In this document: piece after piece, positions 41,666-50,322 of the stretch
Layout of the letters: the number at the start of each line of letters is the position of its first letter
Numbering within the stretch: the first letter of the stretch is position 1
Source: VAXT01 sp963850415
GTDB taxonomy: Bacteria > Actinomycetota > Thermoleophilia > Gaiellales > Gaiellaceae
NCBI GenBank assembly: GCA_963850415.1
Contig: CAWKLE010000004.1
Coordinates: 496,001 to 560,000 of the forward strand
Length of the DNA: 64,000 nt
Direction of reading: 5' to 3'
The notes under the pieces: model-generated
Seen by the model: the letters and a program-made list of their open reading frames with translations, nothing else
Databases searched by the model: none
Told to the model about the DNA's origin: nothing
Position numbers and translations under genes: made by a program

Positions 41666-43066
41666 GTGGGCCTCGCGGTGACCGCGCTCGTGGCGGCGCC
41701 GTCGGCCTGGGCGGACCATGTTCGGATCGTCGTCGGACAGCCTCCGGCGGCGGGCGCGCAGGGGTTGCTGATCGCGGGGCGCGGGAAGACCGTGAGCGGG
41801 GCAGACGCCGCACGCGTGCTCGCCAAGGTGCCGAAGGGCCGGTGCCCGTGCCCGATCACGGTCTTTCTGACGCTGCCCCGGGAGCGCGTCCACAACGTGC
41901 GGCGCTACCGGATCGCGATCGTCGGCGGCGGGTACCACGGGCTCCTCGTCTCCGACCGGACGAAGGTCCCCGGCCTCGTCTCGATCTACGACCTCGAGCC
42001 GACCGTGAAGGCGCTCGATCGGGGCAAGAATCCACCGCTGACGTCGCGCTCGGACGCGAATCCGGAGATGACGCTGATGAAGCTCGATCGCCGGTTGACA
42101 GCGGTGCACGACTCCCGCGGCGCCGCCGCGTACGTCGTCTTCGGGCTCGTCGCGCTGTTCGCCCTGCTCGCACTCGCGCTGCGGTCGGCGTTCTGGGGAC
42201 GGGCGGCGCTCGTTGCGGGGCCCGTCGCGCTCGCGGCCGCGCTCGCGCTCAGCGGGCTCGACGTCACACGGCCGCGCTCGGTCGGCCTGGCCCTGCTCGC
42301 GATCGTCGGGCTCGCCGCTCCGGGTCTCGCCGCGGTCACGCGCTCGCGACTGGCCCTGGCCGCGGCGCTGCTGGCGGTCTTCGCCGTCTACGCGGGCGTG
42401 CTCGCGTTCTCGACCGAGACGAGCTCGCTGGCGGCGCTCGGCCCGCACCCCGACGGCGGCGCCCGGTTCTACGGGATCTCGAACCAGGTCGAGACGCTGC
42501 TGCTCGTCCCGGGGCTGCTCGGCGCGGCGCTGCTCGGAGTCGGACTGCTCCCGCTCGTGGCCGTGTGCGTGCTCGTCGTCGTCGGAGCGAGCGGGCTTGG
42601 TGCGGACGGGGGCGGCGTGCTCGTCTTCGCCGCGGGCTACCTGCTCCTCTGGCTGCGGCTGCGCGGAGTGGCGCTCACCTGGCGCAACCTGGTCCTCGCG
42701 GGCGCCGCGGCGATCGGGGCCGGGCTGCTCCTCGTCGGCCTCGACGCTGCCATCGGCGGCTCGAGCCACGTCACGCGCACGATCGGCGACGGCCCGGGCG
42801 CTCTCGCCGGTGAGCTCGCACACCGCTGGCGGGTCTCACTCGACGGCTACGTCGCCGGCTGGCAGGCGACGACGATCATCACCTTTTCGCTGCTCGTGCT
42901 CGTCTGGGTCGCTCTGCGGCGCCCCCGCTTCGCCACGGTCGACGCGGTCATCGTCGCCCTCGCCGTCTCCCTGCTCGTGAACGATTCTCCGCGAGACGTC
43001 GTCGCCTACGGCGCCCTCTCGTGCGCGGCGCTGCGCTTCTGGGAAGAGACCCGGCCCGTTCAGTAG
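41666..43066 (+). CDS. exported polytopic membrane protein of unknown function
   Basis: The 466-residue protein has a signal sequence ending PSAWADH, an external N-terminal domain of about 130 residues with a CPC motif (KGRCPCPITVFLTLPRERVH, then VSIYDLEPTVKALDRGK), and about ten membrane helices (for example AYVVFGLVALFALLALALRS, LLVPGLLGAALLGVGLLPL). The segment GARFYGISNQVETLLLVPG between helices looks conserved. The GTG at 41666 has GGAG eight bases before it. I do not recognise a family; the layout suggests an envelope enzyme or transporter linked to stress or cell-wall work. Confidence 0.7.
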   Translation: MGLAVTALVAAPSAWADHVRIVVGQPPAAGAQGLLIAGRGKTVSGADAARVLAKVPKGRCPCPITVFLTLPRERVHNVRRYRIAIVGGGYHGLLVSDRTKVPGLVSIYDLEPTVKALDRGKNPPLTSRSDANPEMTLMKLDRRLTAVHDSRGAAAYVVFGLVALFALLALALRSAFWGRAALVAGPVALAAALALSGLDVTRPRSVGLALLAIVGLAAPGLAAVTRSRLALAAALLAVFAVYAGVLAFSTETSSLAALGPHPDGGARFYGISNQVETLLLVPGLLGAALLGVGLLPLVAVCVLVVVGASGLGADGGGVLVFAAGYLLLWLRLRGVALTWRNLVLAGAAAIGAGLLLVGLDAAIGGSSHVTRTIGDGPGALAGELAHRWRVSLDGYVAGWQATTIITFSLLVLVWVALRRPRFATVDAVIVALAVSLLVNDSPRDVVAYGALSCAALRFWEETRPVQ

Positions 43067-43077
43067 ACTCGCCGCAC

Positions 43078-43461
43078 ATGGCCCGGGCACTCCTGATCGC
43101 GCTCGCCGTCCTGCTCGTCGCGGGCTGTGGCGGGGAGAAGACCGTCGAGCCAACGGGGCCCGTCGTCGGCACGCTGCCGAAGGCCGGCAAGGCAAACCCG
43201 GCCGCCGGCAAGAAGGTCTTCGCCGACAACGGCTGCAGCGGCTGCCACACGTTCCAGGCAGCGGGTGCGACCGGCTCGATCGGACCGGACCTGGACAAGG
43301 TGCTGAAGGGCAAGAACGCCGAGTTCATCAAGGCGTCGATCACCGACCCGAACGCCGAGATCGCGCCGGGCTACCAGCCGAACGTCATGCCCCAGGGCTA
43401 CGGATCGCAGCTGACATCGCAGCAGATCAATGATCTCGTTGCGTTCCTCCAAACCGGGTGA
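43078..43461 (+). CDS. class I cytochrome c lipoprotein
   Basis: The 127-residue protein has a lipoprotein signal (lipobox LVAGC, Cys17) and one haem c motif CSGCH (Cys53, Cys56, His57) in VFADNGCSGCHTF; the distal Met is probably in NVMPQGYG. It resembles small monohaem cytochromes of the cytochrome c oxidase/alternative complex group. It would carry electrons on the outer face of the membrane, and the NirK-like protein in this window is one possible partner. Its stop overlaps the serS start (GTGA). Confidence 0.9.
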   Translation: MARALLIALAVLLVAGCGGEKTVEPTGPVVGTLPKAGKANPAAGKKVFADNGCSGCHTFQAAGATGSIGPDLDKVLKGKNAEFIKASITDPNAEIAPGYQPNVMPQGYGSQLTSQQINDLVAFLQTG

Positions 43462-44657
43462 TCGACCTCAAGGCTGCGCGGGCTGAGCCGGAGCGCTTCC
43501 GGGCCGCCGTGGCGCGCAAGGGGGCGGGCGAGGCGTTCGACCGGCTGCTCGAGGCCGACGCTCGCTGGCGTGAGTTGATCCCCCAGGTCGACGATCTGCG
43601 CGGCCGGCAGAAGATCCAGGGCAAGCCGACCCCCGAGCAGGTCGACGAGCTGAAGCAGGTCAAGGAGCAGCTGCGTGCGCTCGAGGACGAGCTCGCGGCC
43701 GCGGAGACGGCGCGCGACGAGCTGCTGCAGCAGGTGCCGAACCCGCCGCACGAGTCGGTCCCGGACGCGGAGGAGGACGACTCCGAGGGGCACATCGAGC
43801 GCCTGGTCGGCGAACCCTCTCCCCCGGGGCCCGAGCATCTCGAGCTGGGCCGGTTCGACATGGAGCGAGCCGCGCGGGTCTCCGGGTCGCGCTTCGGCTA
43901 CATGATCGGTGACACGGCGCTCCTCTCGCTCGCGCTCTACCGCTGGGCACTCGATCGCGCGGCCGCCGCGGGCTTCAAGCCGGTCCTCCCGCCCGTGCTC
44001 GTGCGCGAGGAGGCGATGTACGGCACCGGCTTCTTCCCGGCGGAGAAGAACGAGTACTACGAGATCGGCGAGGACGGCCTCTACCTGACGGGCACGTCCG
44101 AGGTCGCGCTGGCCGGGCTGCACATGGGCGAGATCCTCGAGGCGGAGCAGCTGCCGCTTCGGTACACGGCGTTCTCGACCAACTTCCGGCGCGAGGCCGG
44201 CGCTGCGGGGCGCGATACGCGCGGCATGTTCCGCGTCCATCAGTTCAACAAGGTGGAGCTGTTCGCCTACACGCTCCCGGATGAGTCCTGGGACGAGTTC
44301 GAGCGCATCCTCGGGCTCGAGGAGGCCAACGTGCAGGAGCTCGGTCTTCCCTACCGGCTGGTCAACATCGCGGCCGGCGAGCTCAGCTCCGCGGCGGCGA
44401 AGCGCTACGACATCGAGGCGTGGTTCCCGAGCCAGAAGCGCTACCGCGAGCTCACGTCGGCGTCGAACACGACGGACTTCCAGGCGCGACGGCTCAGGAT
44501 CCGGTACCGCCGCGACGGCTCGACCGAGCAGGTGCATACGCTGAACGGCACCGCCGTCACCGACCGGTGGGCGCTCGCGATCCTGGAGAACTTCCAGGGC
44601 GAGGTGCCGGACGTGCTGAGGCAGTACGGCGCCCCCGGCACGATCGACCCCAACTGA
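43458..44657 (+). CDS. serS: seryl-tRNA synthetase
   Basis: The 399-residue class II synthetase has the N-terminal coiled-coil arm for tRNA-Ser (residues 25-95), motif 2 around TNFRREAGAAGRDTRGMFRVHQFNKVE and motif 3 ALNGTAVTDRWALAILENFQ-like (LNGTAVTDRWALAILENFQG). TGTSEVALAGLHMGE is the serine pocket. Slightly shorter than the usual 420 because the arm is short. The tRNA-Ser(UGA) gene lies 50 bases downstream. Confidence 0.96.
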   Translation: MIDLKAARAEPERFRAAVARKGAGEAFDRLLEADARWRELIPQVDDLRGRQKIQGKPTPEQVDELKQVKEQLRALEDELAAAETARDELLQQVPNPPHESVPDAEEDDSEGHIERLVGEPSPPGPEHLELGRFDMERAARVSGSRFGYMIGDTALLSLALYRWALDRAAAAGFKPVLPPVLVREEAMYGTGFFPAEKNEYYEIGEDGLYLTGTSEVALAGLHMGEILEAEQLPLRYTAFSTNFRREAGAAGRDTRGMFRVHQFNKVELFAYTLPDESWDEFERILGLEEANVQELGLPYRLVNIAAGELSSAAAKRYDIEAWFPSQKRYRELTSASNTTDFQARRLRIRYRRDGSTEQVHTLNGTAVTDRWALAILENFQGEVPDVLRQYGAPGTIDPN

Positions 44658-44661
44658 CTTA

Positions 44662-44699
44662 GTAACAGACTGTTACAAAGGATGCCCGGCGGCTAGGAT
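44662..44699 (+). promoter_or_regulatory. promoter of tRNA-Ser with an overlapping palindrome
   Basis: TGTTAC (44671-44676) and TAGGAT (44694-44699) are spaced by 17 bases and end eight bases before the tRNA, a convincing -35/-10 pair. The -35 lies in a perfect palindrome GTAACAG-A-CTGTTAC (44662-44676), which may be an operator for a dimeric repressor. Confidence 0.65.
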
Positions 44700-44707
44700 G
44701 GTCGTCC

Positions 44708-44792
44708 GGCGGGGTGCCGGAGCGGTCGAACGGGGCGGTCTTGAAAACCGTTGAAGGGCAACCTTCCGTGAGTTCGAATCTCACCCCCGCCG
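44708..44792 (+). tRNA. tRNA-Ser (anticodon UGA)
   Basis: An 85-base type II tRNA with acceptor stem GGCGGGG (44708-44714) pairing with CCCCGCC (44785-44791), anticodon loop containing TGA, a long variable arm (GGGCAACCTTCC region) and T-loop TTCGAAT inside GTGAG/CTCAC. The CCA end is not encoded. It directly follows serS, its own charging enzyme. Confidence 0.95.
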
Positions 44793-44900
44793 CTCTCACG
44801 CCCCGGCAAGCCGCAAGGAATGGCGCTTCGAGGCATCGGTCTTGGGGCCTTGATTGTCTGTGGCCGTATCTTTGAACGGCTCTCGCCCGTTGTTCTCGCA

Positions 44901-46001
44901 GTGAGATCTCTGTTGCGGCGCCGTGTGGTCCAGGTCGCCCTGATGGGCGTGGGGCTGATGGCCGGGTGGGTTGCTTCTGCGGGCGCGGACCTGCCGCCGC
45001 CGATCACGCTGCCCACGACACTGACCCTCCCGACGGTCACACTGCCGACGATCACGCTGCCGACGGTGTCGACGCCGACGGTCACGGTGCCGCCACCGGC
45101 GCCTCCGGCTCCTCCGGCGCCCCCCGCACCACCGGTGCCGAGCGTCCCCGGCGTGACGCTCCCGTCGGTGCATCCGCCGCCGTTGCCCGGTCAGGGCCAG
45201 GGGACGAGCGGCGGCGGAAGCCAGGGCAGCGGTGGCTCGAGCGGCGCAGGCTCGGGCGGCGCAGGCCAGAGCGGCGGCGGGTCGAGTGCCGGCCGGGCCG
45301 CCGGGACGGGCACGAGTCGCGTCTACCGGCTTCGCCTGGCTCGCGACTGGATCTCCCGCACCGGGCCGCACCGGCATCGCCGGACGACGCTCGTCTTCGT
45401 CCTCCGCCGGCCGGGGCTCGTCGAGTTCGTGCTCGTCCAGGTCTCTCCGGTCTGTCGGCGCGTCGGAACCTTCCGTGTCCGGGGCCACAAAGGCGTCAAC
45501 CGCGTCCGGCTCGGCGACCGCGTCGGGCGCCACCTGCTCGGCCCGGGCACGTACAGGATCGTCGCCCGGCCGCAGCTCGACGGCCAGGAGGTCACGCGAC
45601 TCGTCGTCGTCCGGAACGCGAGCGGAACGGAGATCCGGGCCGCCCGCAGCGCGAACGCCTGCCCAAGCGGTGCAATGCTCGCCCTCGCGGCCGGTTCGTC
45701 CGGGAGCCCACGCCTCGCAGCGCCCAACGTGCGGCGCTCGACCACGGCCGGAGCGAAGAAGACCTCGGACCCCGGCCGGCACAGCGGCATCCTCGGGGCA
45801 AGGTTTGCGACCAGGACAATCGACGCGGCCAGGGATGTTCCGCTGTGGCTCTACGGCCTCGTCCTCCTCTCGATCGTGCTGCTGGCGGCCGGGGCGTTCC
45901 TCCCGAAGGCCGAGCCCCGGAGCCTCGCCGCGTCGATCGCCTTCGGGCTCAGCGGCGCCGTCGTCCTGCTCGTCGCGACGATCGCCTACGCCCTCTTCTG
46001 A
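44901..46001 (+). CDS. secreted Pro/Gly-rich protein with a C-terminal membrane anchor
   Basis: The 366-residue protein has a signal sequence (MRSLLRRRVVQVALMGVGL at the start), a Thr/Pro stretch with TLPTVTLPTITLPTV repeats, an APPAPPAPPAPP run, a Gly/Ser-rich linker (residues 95-135), a beta-rich domain (VYRLRLARDWISRTG to TRLVVVRNASG) and two C-terminal membrane helices. I chose GTG 44901 because the 80 bases before it lack the G/C bias at third positions; an ATG at 44820 would add 27 residues. The central domain resembles no family I can name. Confidence 0.7.
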   Translation: MRSLLRRRVVQVALMGVGLMAGWVASAGADLPPPITLPTTLTLPTVTLPTITLPTVSTPTVTVPPPAPPAPPAPPAPPVPSVPGVTLPSVHPPPLPGQGQGTSGGGSQGSGGSSGAGSGGAGQSGGGSSAGRAAGTGTSRVYRLRLARDWISRTGPHRHRRTTLVFVLRRPGLVEFVLVQVSPVCRRVGTFRVRGHKGVNRVRLGDRVGRHLLGPGTYRIVARPQLDGQEVTRLVVVRNASGTEIRAARSANACPSGAMLALAAGSSGSPRLAAPNVRRSTTAGAKKTSDPGRHSGILGARFATRTIDAARDVPLWLYGLVLLSIVLLAAGAFLPKAEPRSLAASIAFGLSGAVVLLVATIAYALF

Positions 46002-46053
46002 CGCAGCGGTACGGCTGTTGAAGAGGTGCGTCGAGGAGCGGCGCGACTAGCGC

Positions 46054-47091
46054 CTAGGCGGCGCGGAGCGAGTCGAGCTCGCGGTCGAGCGCGAGCCGCT
46101 CGAGCGCCTGGATCTCGATCTGCCGCACACGCTCGCGGGTCAGTCCGAGCGTCTTCCCGATCTGCTCGAGCGACATCGGGTTCGGGTCGCCGTCGAGCCC
46201 GAAGCGGAGCTTGAGCACCTCCTGCTGGCGGTCCGGGAGCTCGGCGATCGCGCGGCGCAGCGCATCCGTCCGGAAGCTGACCTCGAGCTCCTCCTCCGGC
46301 GGGACGTCCTCGCCCGAGAACAGGTCGCCCAGCGACGTGTCGCTCTCGGAGCCGACGGGCCGGTCGAGGCTCGTCACCGCGCGCGCCGCGTTCTGCACTT
46401 CGCGCACCTGCTTCAGCGGCAGCTTCGCCTCCTTCGCGATCTCCTCGAGGCTCGGAGCGCGCCCGAGCTTCGTGTGCAGCTCGCGCTCGGCCTTCGAGAT
46501 CTTCCGCTCGCGGTCGACGATGTGCACCGGCATCCGGATCGTCCGCGCCTTGTTCGCGACCCCGCGCTGGACGGCCTGCCGGATCCACCACGTGGCGTAC
46601 GTCGAGAACTTGAAGCCCTTGCGCCAGTCGAACTTCTCGACCGCGCGGATCAGCCCGATGATCCCCTCCTGGATCAGGTCGAGCAGCGAGAGCCCGTGGC
46701 CCTGGTACTTCTTCGCGATCGAGACGACCAGGCGGAGGTTCGAGTTGATCATCCTGTCCTTGGCCTCTTTGTCACCGCGCTCGATCAGCTTCGAGAGCTC
46801 CACCTCTTCCTCTGCCGTCAGCAGCGGGTAGCGCGCCATCTCGTTCAGGAACAGCTGGAGGGCGTCCGTCGTCGCGTGTGCCAGGTCGCCGTTGATGTAC
46901 GTGCTCTCGACCTTCTCGCGCCCGCAGTCGTCGTTGACGTCGACGTGGTGCTCCTCGAGCTGCTCGTAGAGGTTCGCGACCTCCTCGTCGCCGAGGTGCA
47001 GCGTGTCGACGAGCTCGTTCAGCTCGGAGATCTCCACGCAGCCGGTTTCGGCTCCGTGCTCGACGAACGCTGTGATCTGGTCGGTGCTCAT
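46054..47091 (-). CDS. RpoD-type (group 1/2) RNA polymerase sigma factor
   Basis: The 345-residue sigma factor has region 1.2 (DALQLFLNEMARYPLLTAEEE), region 2 (RLVVSIAKKYQGHGLSLLDL, then STYATWWIRQAVQRGVANKA), region 3 and region 4 (DRQQEVLKLRFGLDG and LGLTRERVRQIEIQALERL). The N-terminal 85 residues include a short region 1.1-like acidic stretch. It may be the main sigma factor or a close paralogue; no other candidate is in the window. It diverges from the 47161 gene over a 69-base gap. Confidence 0.93.
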   Translation of the reverse strand: MSTDQITAFVEHGAETGCVEISELNELVDTLHLGDEEVANLYEQLEEHHVDVNDDCGREKVESTYINGDLAHATTDALQLFLNEMARYPLLTAEEEVELSKLIERGDKEAKDRMINSNLRLVVSIAKKYQGHGLSLLDLIQEGIIGLIRAVEKFDWRKGFKFSTYATWWIRQAVQRGVANKARTIRMPVHIVDRERKISKAERELHTKLGRAPSLEEIAKEAKLPLKQVREVQNAARAVTSLDRPVGSESDTSLGDLFSGEDVPPEEELEVSFRTDALRRAIAELPDRQQEVLKLRFGLDGDPNPMSLEQIGKTLGLTRERVRQIEIQALERLALDRELDSLRAA

Positions 47092-47128
47092 GCTCCGCGT
47101 CTCACTTTAAGGCATGGACGGTGGCCGC

Positions 47129-47150
47129 CATACGTCGTGACCGTCGTATG
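47129..47150. promoter_or_regulatory. inverted repeat between sigma factor and 47161 gene
   Basis: CATACG (47129-47134) and CGTATG (47145-47150) are perfect inverted copies ten bases apart in the divergent promoter gap. TATGCT at 47147-47152 could be the -10 of the plus-strand gene, whose ATG at 47161 would then be nearly leaderless. Confidence 0.4.
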
Positions 47151-47160
47151 CTGCGCCTGA

Positions 47161-47568
47161 ATGGACGATTCCCCGGAGCGCGCCTTCCTCGCGCAGCTCG
47201 AGGAGCGGCTTGCCGAAGGCAACCAGGTGGACGTCGAGGTCTCGCTCGTCCTGCTCGCGGGAAGGGGCGTCGACCTCGACGAGGACGAGCTCCGCGCCGC
47301 CCGCCGCCGCGCCGTCCAGCTGCTCGCTGCGGGCGGAGATCCGCGCCGCGAGCTCGATCCCGAAGGGCGTGCGGTGACGGCTCTCGCCGGCGACCTCGAC
47401 ACGCCGTCGCGCCGGGCCGCGCTCGGCTCGGGACTGGAATCGCTCCGGCCGACGGTCGACGGCCTCACGCACGTCTCCGCGCGCCGCGAACGGCTTGCCG
47501 AAGACGATGCGCTCGCCTGGCGCTGGTTCTGCTGCACGCTCCTGGGCGAAGTGCTCGTCGAAGACTGA
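47161..47568 (+). CDS. small hypothetical protein
   Basis: The 135-residue, mainly helical and acidic protein (start DDSPERAFLAQLEERLAEGN, later LLGEVLVED) has no signal or membrane segment and two adjacent Cys (WFCCTLL). It is divergent from the sigma factor and alone on its transcript. I recognise no family. Codon bias supports it as real. Confidence 0.65.
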   Translation: MDDSPERAFLAQLEERLAEGNQVDVEVSLVLLAGRGVDLDEDELRAARRRAVQLLAAGGDPRRELDPEGRAVTALAGDLDTPSRRAALGSGLESLRPTVDGLTHVSARRERLAEDDALAWRWFCCTLLGEVLVED

Positions 47569-47625
47569 GCAGATCCCTCGTTTTCGGGGCGCATCGGCTT
47601 TTGTTGCGATACGGTGGATCCGATG

Positions 47626-47647
47626 TAGGAAGCCAGGCCACTTCCTA
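47626..47647 (+). promoter_or_regulatory. 7-bp inverted repeat upstream of the secreted protein gene
   Basis: TAGGAAG (47626-47632) and CTTCCTA (47641-47647) form a hairpin or dimer site 16 bases before the GTG start at 47663. It could be an operator or a leader hairpin. Confidence 0.35.
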
Positions 47648-47662
47648 CCCCGGGGTTTCTTT

Positions 47663-48559
47663 GTGCATCGCCGTCTGATCGTCAGTCTCGCCGCCCTCAC
47701 CGCAGTCGTCGCTGCGCCTGCGCCGGCCTCCGCCTCGCAGACGATCGCGCGCAACGCGACCCACGTGCGCCTGGCGGTGAACCGGAACCACGTCGCGCTG
47801 CTCACCTACCGGAGCGAAGGCCGCCTGCACCACACGCTCGCCTGGGGCGCGATCAACGCGCGCACGCCCAGCCGTCGGTTGCGACAGGTCTCGTTCAGGC
47901 TCGACTACTCGGGCGGCTGGGGCTCGCATCGCAAGGACCTGTGGCGGGGCTTCAAGAACGTCTGCGGCCCGTACCAGGGCCCGGAGCTCCACTATCTCGT
48001 CGCCGCGTGCACAGCGCCTGACGGCTCGCACTGGGTCGTCCAGAAGTGGCGCCGTCTGCTGCCCCCGTTCGGCCTGCGCCCCACGTTCGAGCAGCGGGCA
48101 GTCGAGGTGCAGCTCTCCCACTTCTCCGGCGACCTGCCCGAGTTCGTGGTCAAGGTCGACTGGGTCTACCGGAACTACGACCATCTCTACGGCTGGCTCA
48201 AGTACAAGGGCACCGGCGTGTACGGGTTCCGCGCGACGAAGTACGGATCACCCCTCGACAAGTGGGGACGGAACGTCTTCGTCGACACGTACGACTCGCG
48301 GTACGGACGAGGCTGGAAGCGGGAGAACGGCTTCCTGACGCATCGCGCGAGCGGCGGCTTCTGTTACGGCTTCTACCCGCACGGCAACCGCCCGGTCGGC
48401 AAGGGTCGTGAGTACCGGGCCACCGTGATGGGCCCCGGTGTGACGCCGATCATGTTCTGGCAGGGCGCCGCGCCCGGCCCGTTCGACCCGGCGCTCGACG
48501 AGCTCGCCAACCAGGAGCAGCGTTCGATCTTCACGAACGCGAAGTGCCGCCACCGCTAG
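47663..48559 (+). CDS. secreted protein of unknown function
   Basis: The 298-residue protein has a clear signal peptide (HRRLIVSLAALTAVVAAPAPASAS) and a mature region rich in Tyr, Trp and Arg with many short conserved-looking strands (HHTLAWGAINART, GGWGSHRKDLWRGFKNVCGP, WVYRNYDHLYGWLKYKGTGV, GGFCYGFYPHGNRP). Four cysteines could form two disulfides. I know no domain for it. It ends at a strong terminator and is not part of the PASTA array on the other strand. Confidence 0.7.
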   Translation: MHRRLIVSLAALTAVVAAPAPASASQTIARNATHVRLAVNRNHVALLTYRSEGRLHHTLAWGAINARTPSRRLRQVSFRLDYSGGWGSHRKDLWRGFKNVCGPYQGPELHYLVAACTAPDGSHWVVQKWRRLLPPFGLRPTFEQRAVEVQLSHFSGDLPEFVVKVDWVYRNYDHLYGWLKYKGTGVYGFRATKYGSPLDKWGRNVFVDTYDSRYGRGWKRENGFLTHRASGGFCYGFYPHGNRPVGKGREYRATVMGPGVTPIMFWQGAAPGPFDPALDELANQEQRSIFTNAKCRHR

Positions 48560-48585
48560 CAACGACGGCCTGCACCAGAAATGAC

Positions 48586-48612
48586 GAGGGCGCCGGGTTG
48601 TCCGGCGCCCTC
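48586..48612. terminator. bidirectional hairpin terminator
   Basis: GAGGGCGCCGG (48586-48596) pairs perfectly with CCGGCGCCCTC (48602-48612); GGTTTCTC follows. It lies between the 48559 stop (plus) and the 48638 stop (minus), so it can end both transcripts. Confidence 0.8.
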
Positions 48613-48637
48613 GGTTTCTCAGTTCAGTTCGACGGTT

Positions 48638-49753
48638 CTAGCCGCGGCCGACCGCGAGCTTGACCGGGAAGTTCCGGCGCTTGATCGTGCCGGGCCTCGG
48701 TGACTGGTTCACCACGCGGCCGCGCAGTGAGCGGCGCGAGCGAACGCGTCGCACGTTGCCGACCGCGCAGTGCGCCCTCCGGATCTTCGTCTTCGCGGCG
48801 CCGAGTCGCAGCCCGAGGACTCTCGGGACGCGGCAGCGGACCGGCGGAGGCGGAGGAGGAGGCGGAGGCGGAGGTGGTGGCGGTGGCGGAGGCGGAGGTG
48901 GTGGCGGTGGCGGAGGAGGAGGCGGCGGAGGAGGAGGCGGAGGCGGCGGCGGAGGCGGTGGTGGAGGCGGAGGTGGCGGCGGCGGCGGCGGAGGCGGAGG
49001 CGGCGGCGGGCCAGCCGCCACGCACGCGTCGTCGATACCGATGTAGTTCGAGTTCGCCCCGTCGGGCCCGCCGTCCTCGACGAAGTACCGGAATGCGAAG
49101 CGTCCGGTCATGGCAGTCGGAACGTCGGAGACCGTCGCAGTGAAGGCCGTCCAGACCTCCGGATATCCGTGGGGCTGATAGGTCGGGTTGATGTCGAGCA
49201 GCAACTGCGTGAAATCACCGACATCCGTGGACGAAGTACCAACGTTGATGCTGTCACCCGCCGTGCTGGCGCGGACCTGGAGCCGGTCCGGGTAAATGGT
49301 CGCCCCAGGCGTCACTGTCCGCGTCCAGAAGGTAATTTCGGCCCCGTTCTGAATCGTCACGACCGGGGTCAGCAGCCAATTGCTGATCGTGCCGTCGGAC
49401 GTGTTGTTGAAATTCGCGCCGATGTACGACGTCGTGGCGCCCGAGTGAGCCGGGAACACCGCGTCGTTCCCCTGGAACCAGTCGGTCACGCCGAGCGGTT
49501 CGCTGTGGTTGATCATCGCCCAGTCGGGCAGGTTCGTGATGTCGTCGAACCCCTCGCTGATGGTGCAGGTCCCACTGGGCGCCCTCACCCCGTGGGCCGA
49601 GGCGGACGAAGCCGGCGACTTGCCCCCCTGGGCAGTCGGCGACACCCGCTTGCTCGCGGCACCGGCGCCCGTCGCCGCGATCATCATCACGGCGAGGGCG
49701 ATCACTGCGGGAAACGCGAGCAGCAATGCAAAGCGCTTCTTCGATTGCCCCAA
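48638..49753 (-). CDS. array member A: choice-of-anchor J-like domain, polyproline, PASTA tail
   Basis: The 371-residue protein has a signal peptide (GQSKKRFALLLAFPAVIALA...GAGAAS), then a beta-sandwich domain (SEGFDDITNLPDWAMINHSE, NNTSDGTISNWLLTPVV, FRYFVEDGG...YIGIDDACV) with the layout of choice-of-anchor J modules, 56 consecutive prolines (48842-49009) and a C-terminal PASTA-like domain (RCRVPRVLGLRLGAAKTKIR to QSPRPGTIKRRNF). The start is a TTG at 49753 preceded by GGGAGAGAGA. The PASTA tail has Cys near its start and at RAHC, probably a disulfide. Likely a surface protein; ligand unknown. Confidence 0.85.
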   Translation of the reverse strand: MGQSKKRFALLLAFPAVIALAVMMIAATGAGAASKRVSPTAQGGKSPASSASAHGVRAPSGTCTISEGFDDITNLPDWAMINHSEPLGVTDWFQGNDAVFPAHSGATTSYIGANFNNTSDGTISNWLLTPVVTIQNGAEITFWTRTVTPGATIYPDRLQVRASTAGDSINVGTSSTDVGDFTQLLLDINPTYQPHGYPEVWTAFTATVSDVPTAMTGRFAFRYFVEDGGPDGANSNYIGIDDACVAAGPPPPPPPPPPPPPPPPPPPPPPPPPPPPPPPPPPPPPPPPPPPPPPPPPPPPPPPPVRCRVPRVLGLRLGAAKTKIRRAHCAVGNVRRVRSRRSLRGRVVNQSPRPGTIKRRNFPVKLAVGRG

Positions 49754-49857
49754 GTTCTCTCTCCCTCGTCTCAGGGGCGCGACTATCGCGCCCGAGCACA
49801 CTTTCTTATCACTTTCCAGACGCAAAACAAAACCCGTTTCGGGCATAGGATTGGCTC

Positions 49858-50322
49858 GTGCCGGGCGACGACCTCCGAGCTCTGTTTCGCGAGGTCCCGT
49901 CGCCGGTCGGCGTCGTCACGGTCGTCGTTGGAGGCGATTCCGCAGGACTTACCGTCGACTCGGTCGTCTCGCTGTCGGCGGACCCGCCGCTGGTCGGGAT
50001 CGCGCTCGGACGACACGCGGCGCTGCACGAGCTGGTGCGCGAGGCGGGCGCCTTCGCGATCAGCATCCTCGCCTCGGGCCAGGAGCACGTCGCCCAGCAT
50101 TTCGCCCGCGGCGTGCCGCCGATCGCGCACTGGACGGGAATCGAGACGACGGCCGGCGAGCTCGGCGCTCCGCTGATCGAGGGCGCGCTCGGCTGGGTCG
50201 AGTGCCGACTCGCGTTCGACCGAGAGGTGGGCGACCACACGCTGTTCGTGGGCGAAGCGGTCTCCGTACGGCACGGACCGGGACGGGAAGCCCTCGTGCA
50301 CCTGCGCCGGGCATACACGTGA
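49858..50322 (+). CDS. flavin reductase-family FMN-binding protein
   Basis: The 154-residue protein has the short flavin reductase pattern: LFREVPSPVGVVTVVVGGDSAGLTVDSVVSLSADPPLV, then AFAISILASGQEHVAQHFA and a final HTLFVGEAVSVRHGPGREAL. This is the usual NADH:FMN oxidoreductase (HpaC/ActVB-like) arrangement. It is coupled by GTGA to the HAD phosphatase and interrupts the array on the opposite strand. The GTG at 49858 was chosen; a TTG seven bases earlier is out of frame. Confidence 0.88.
   Translation: MPGDDLRALFREVPSPVGVVTVVVGGDSAGLTVDSVVSLSADPPLVGIALGRHAALHELVREAGAFAISILASGQEHVAQHFARGVPPIAHWTGIETTAGELGAPLIEGALGWVECRLAFDREVGDHTLFVGEAVSVRHGPGREALVHLRRAYT

Noticed and set aside
48840..49010. 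CRISPR-like or minisatellite array
   Set aside because: The repeat is a codon repeat (GGN/CCN) of irregular short units with no unique spacers or leader and is part of an open reading frame.
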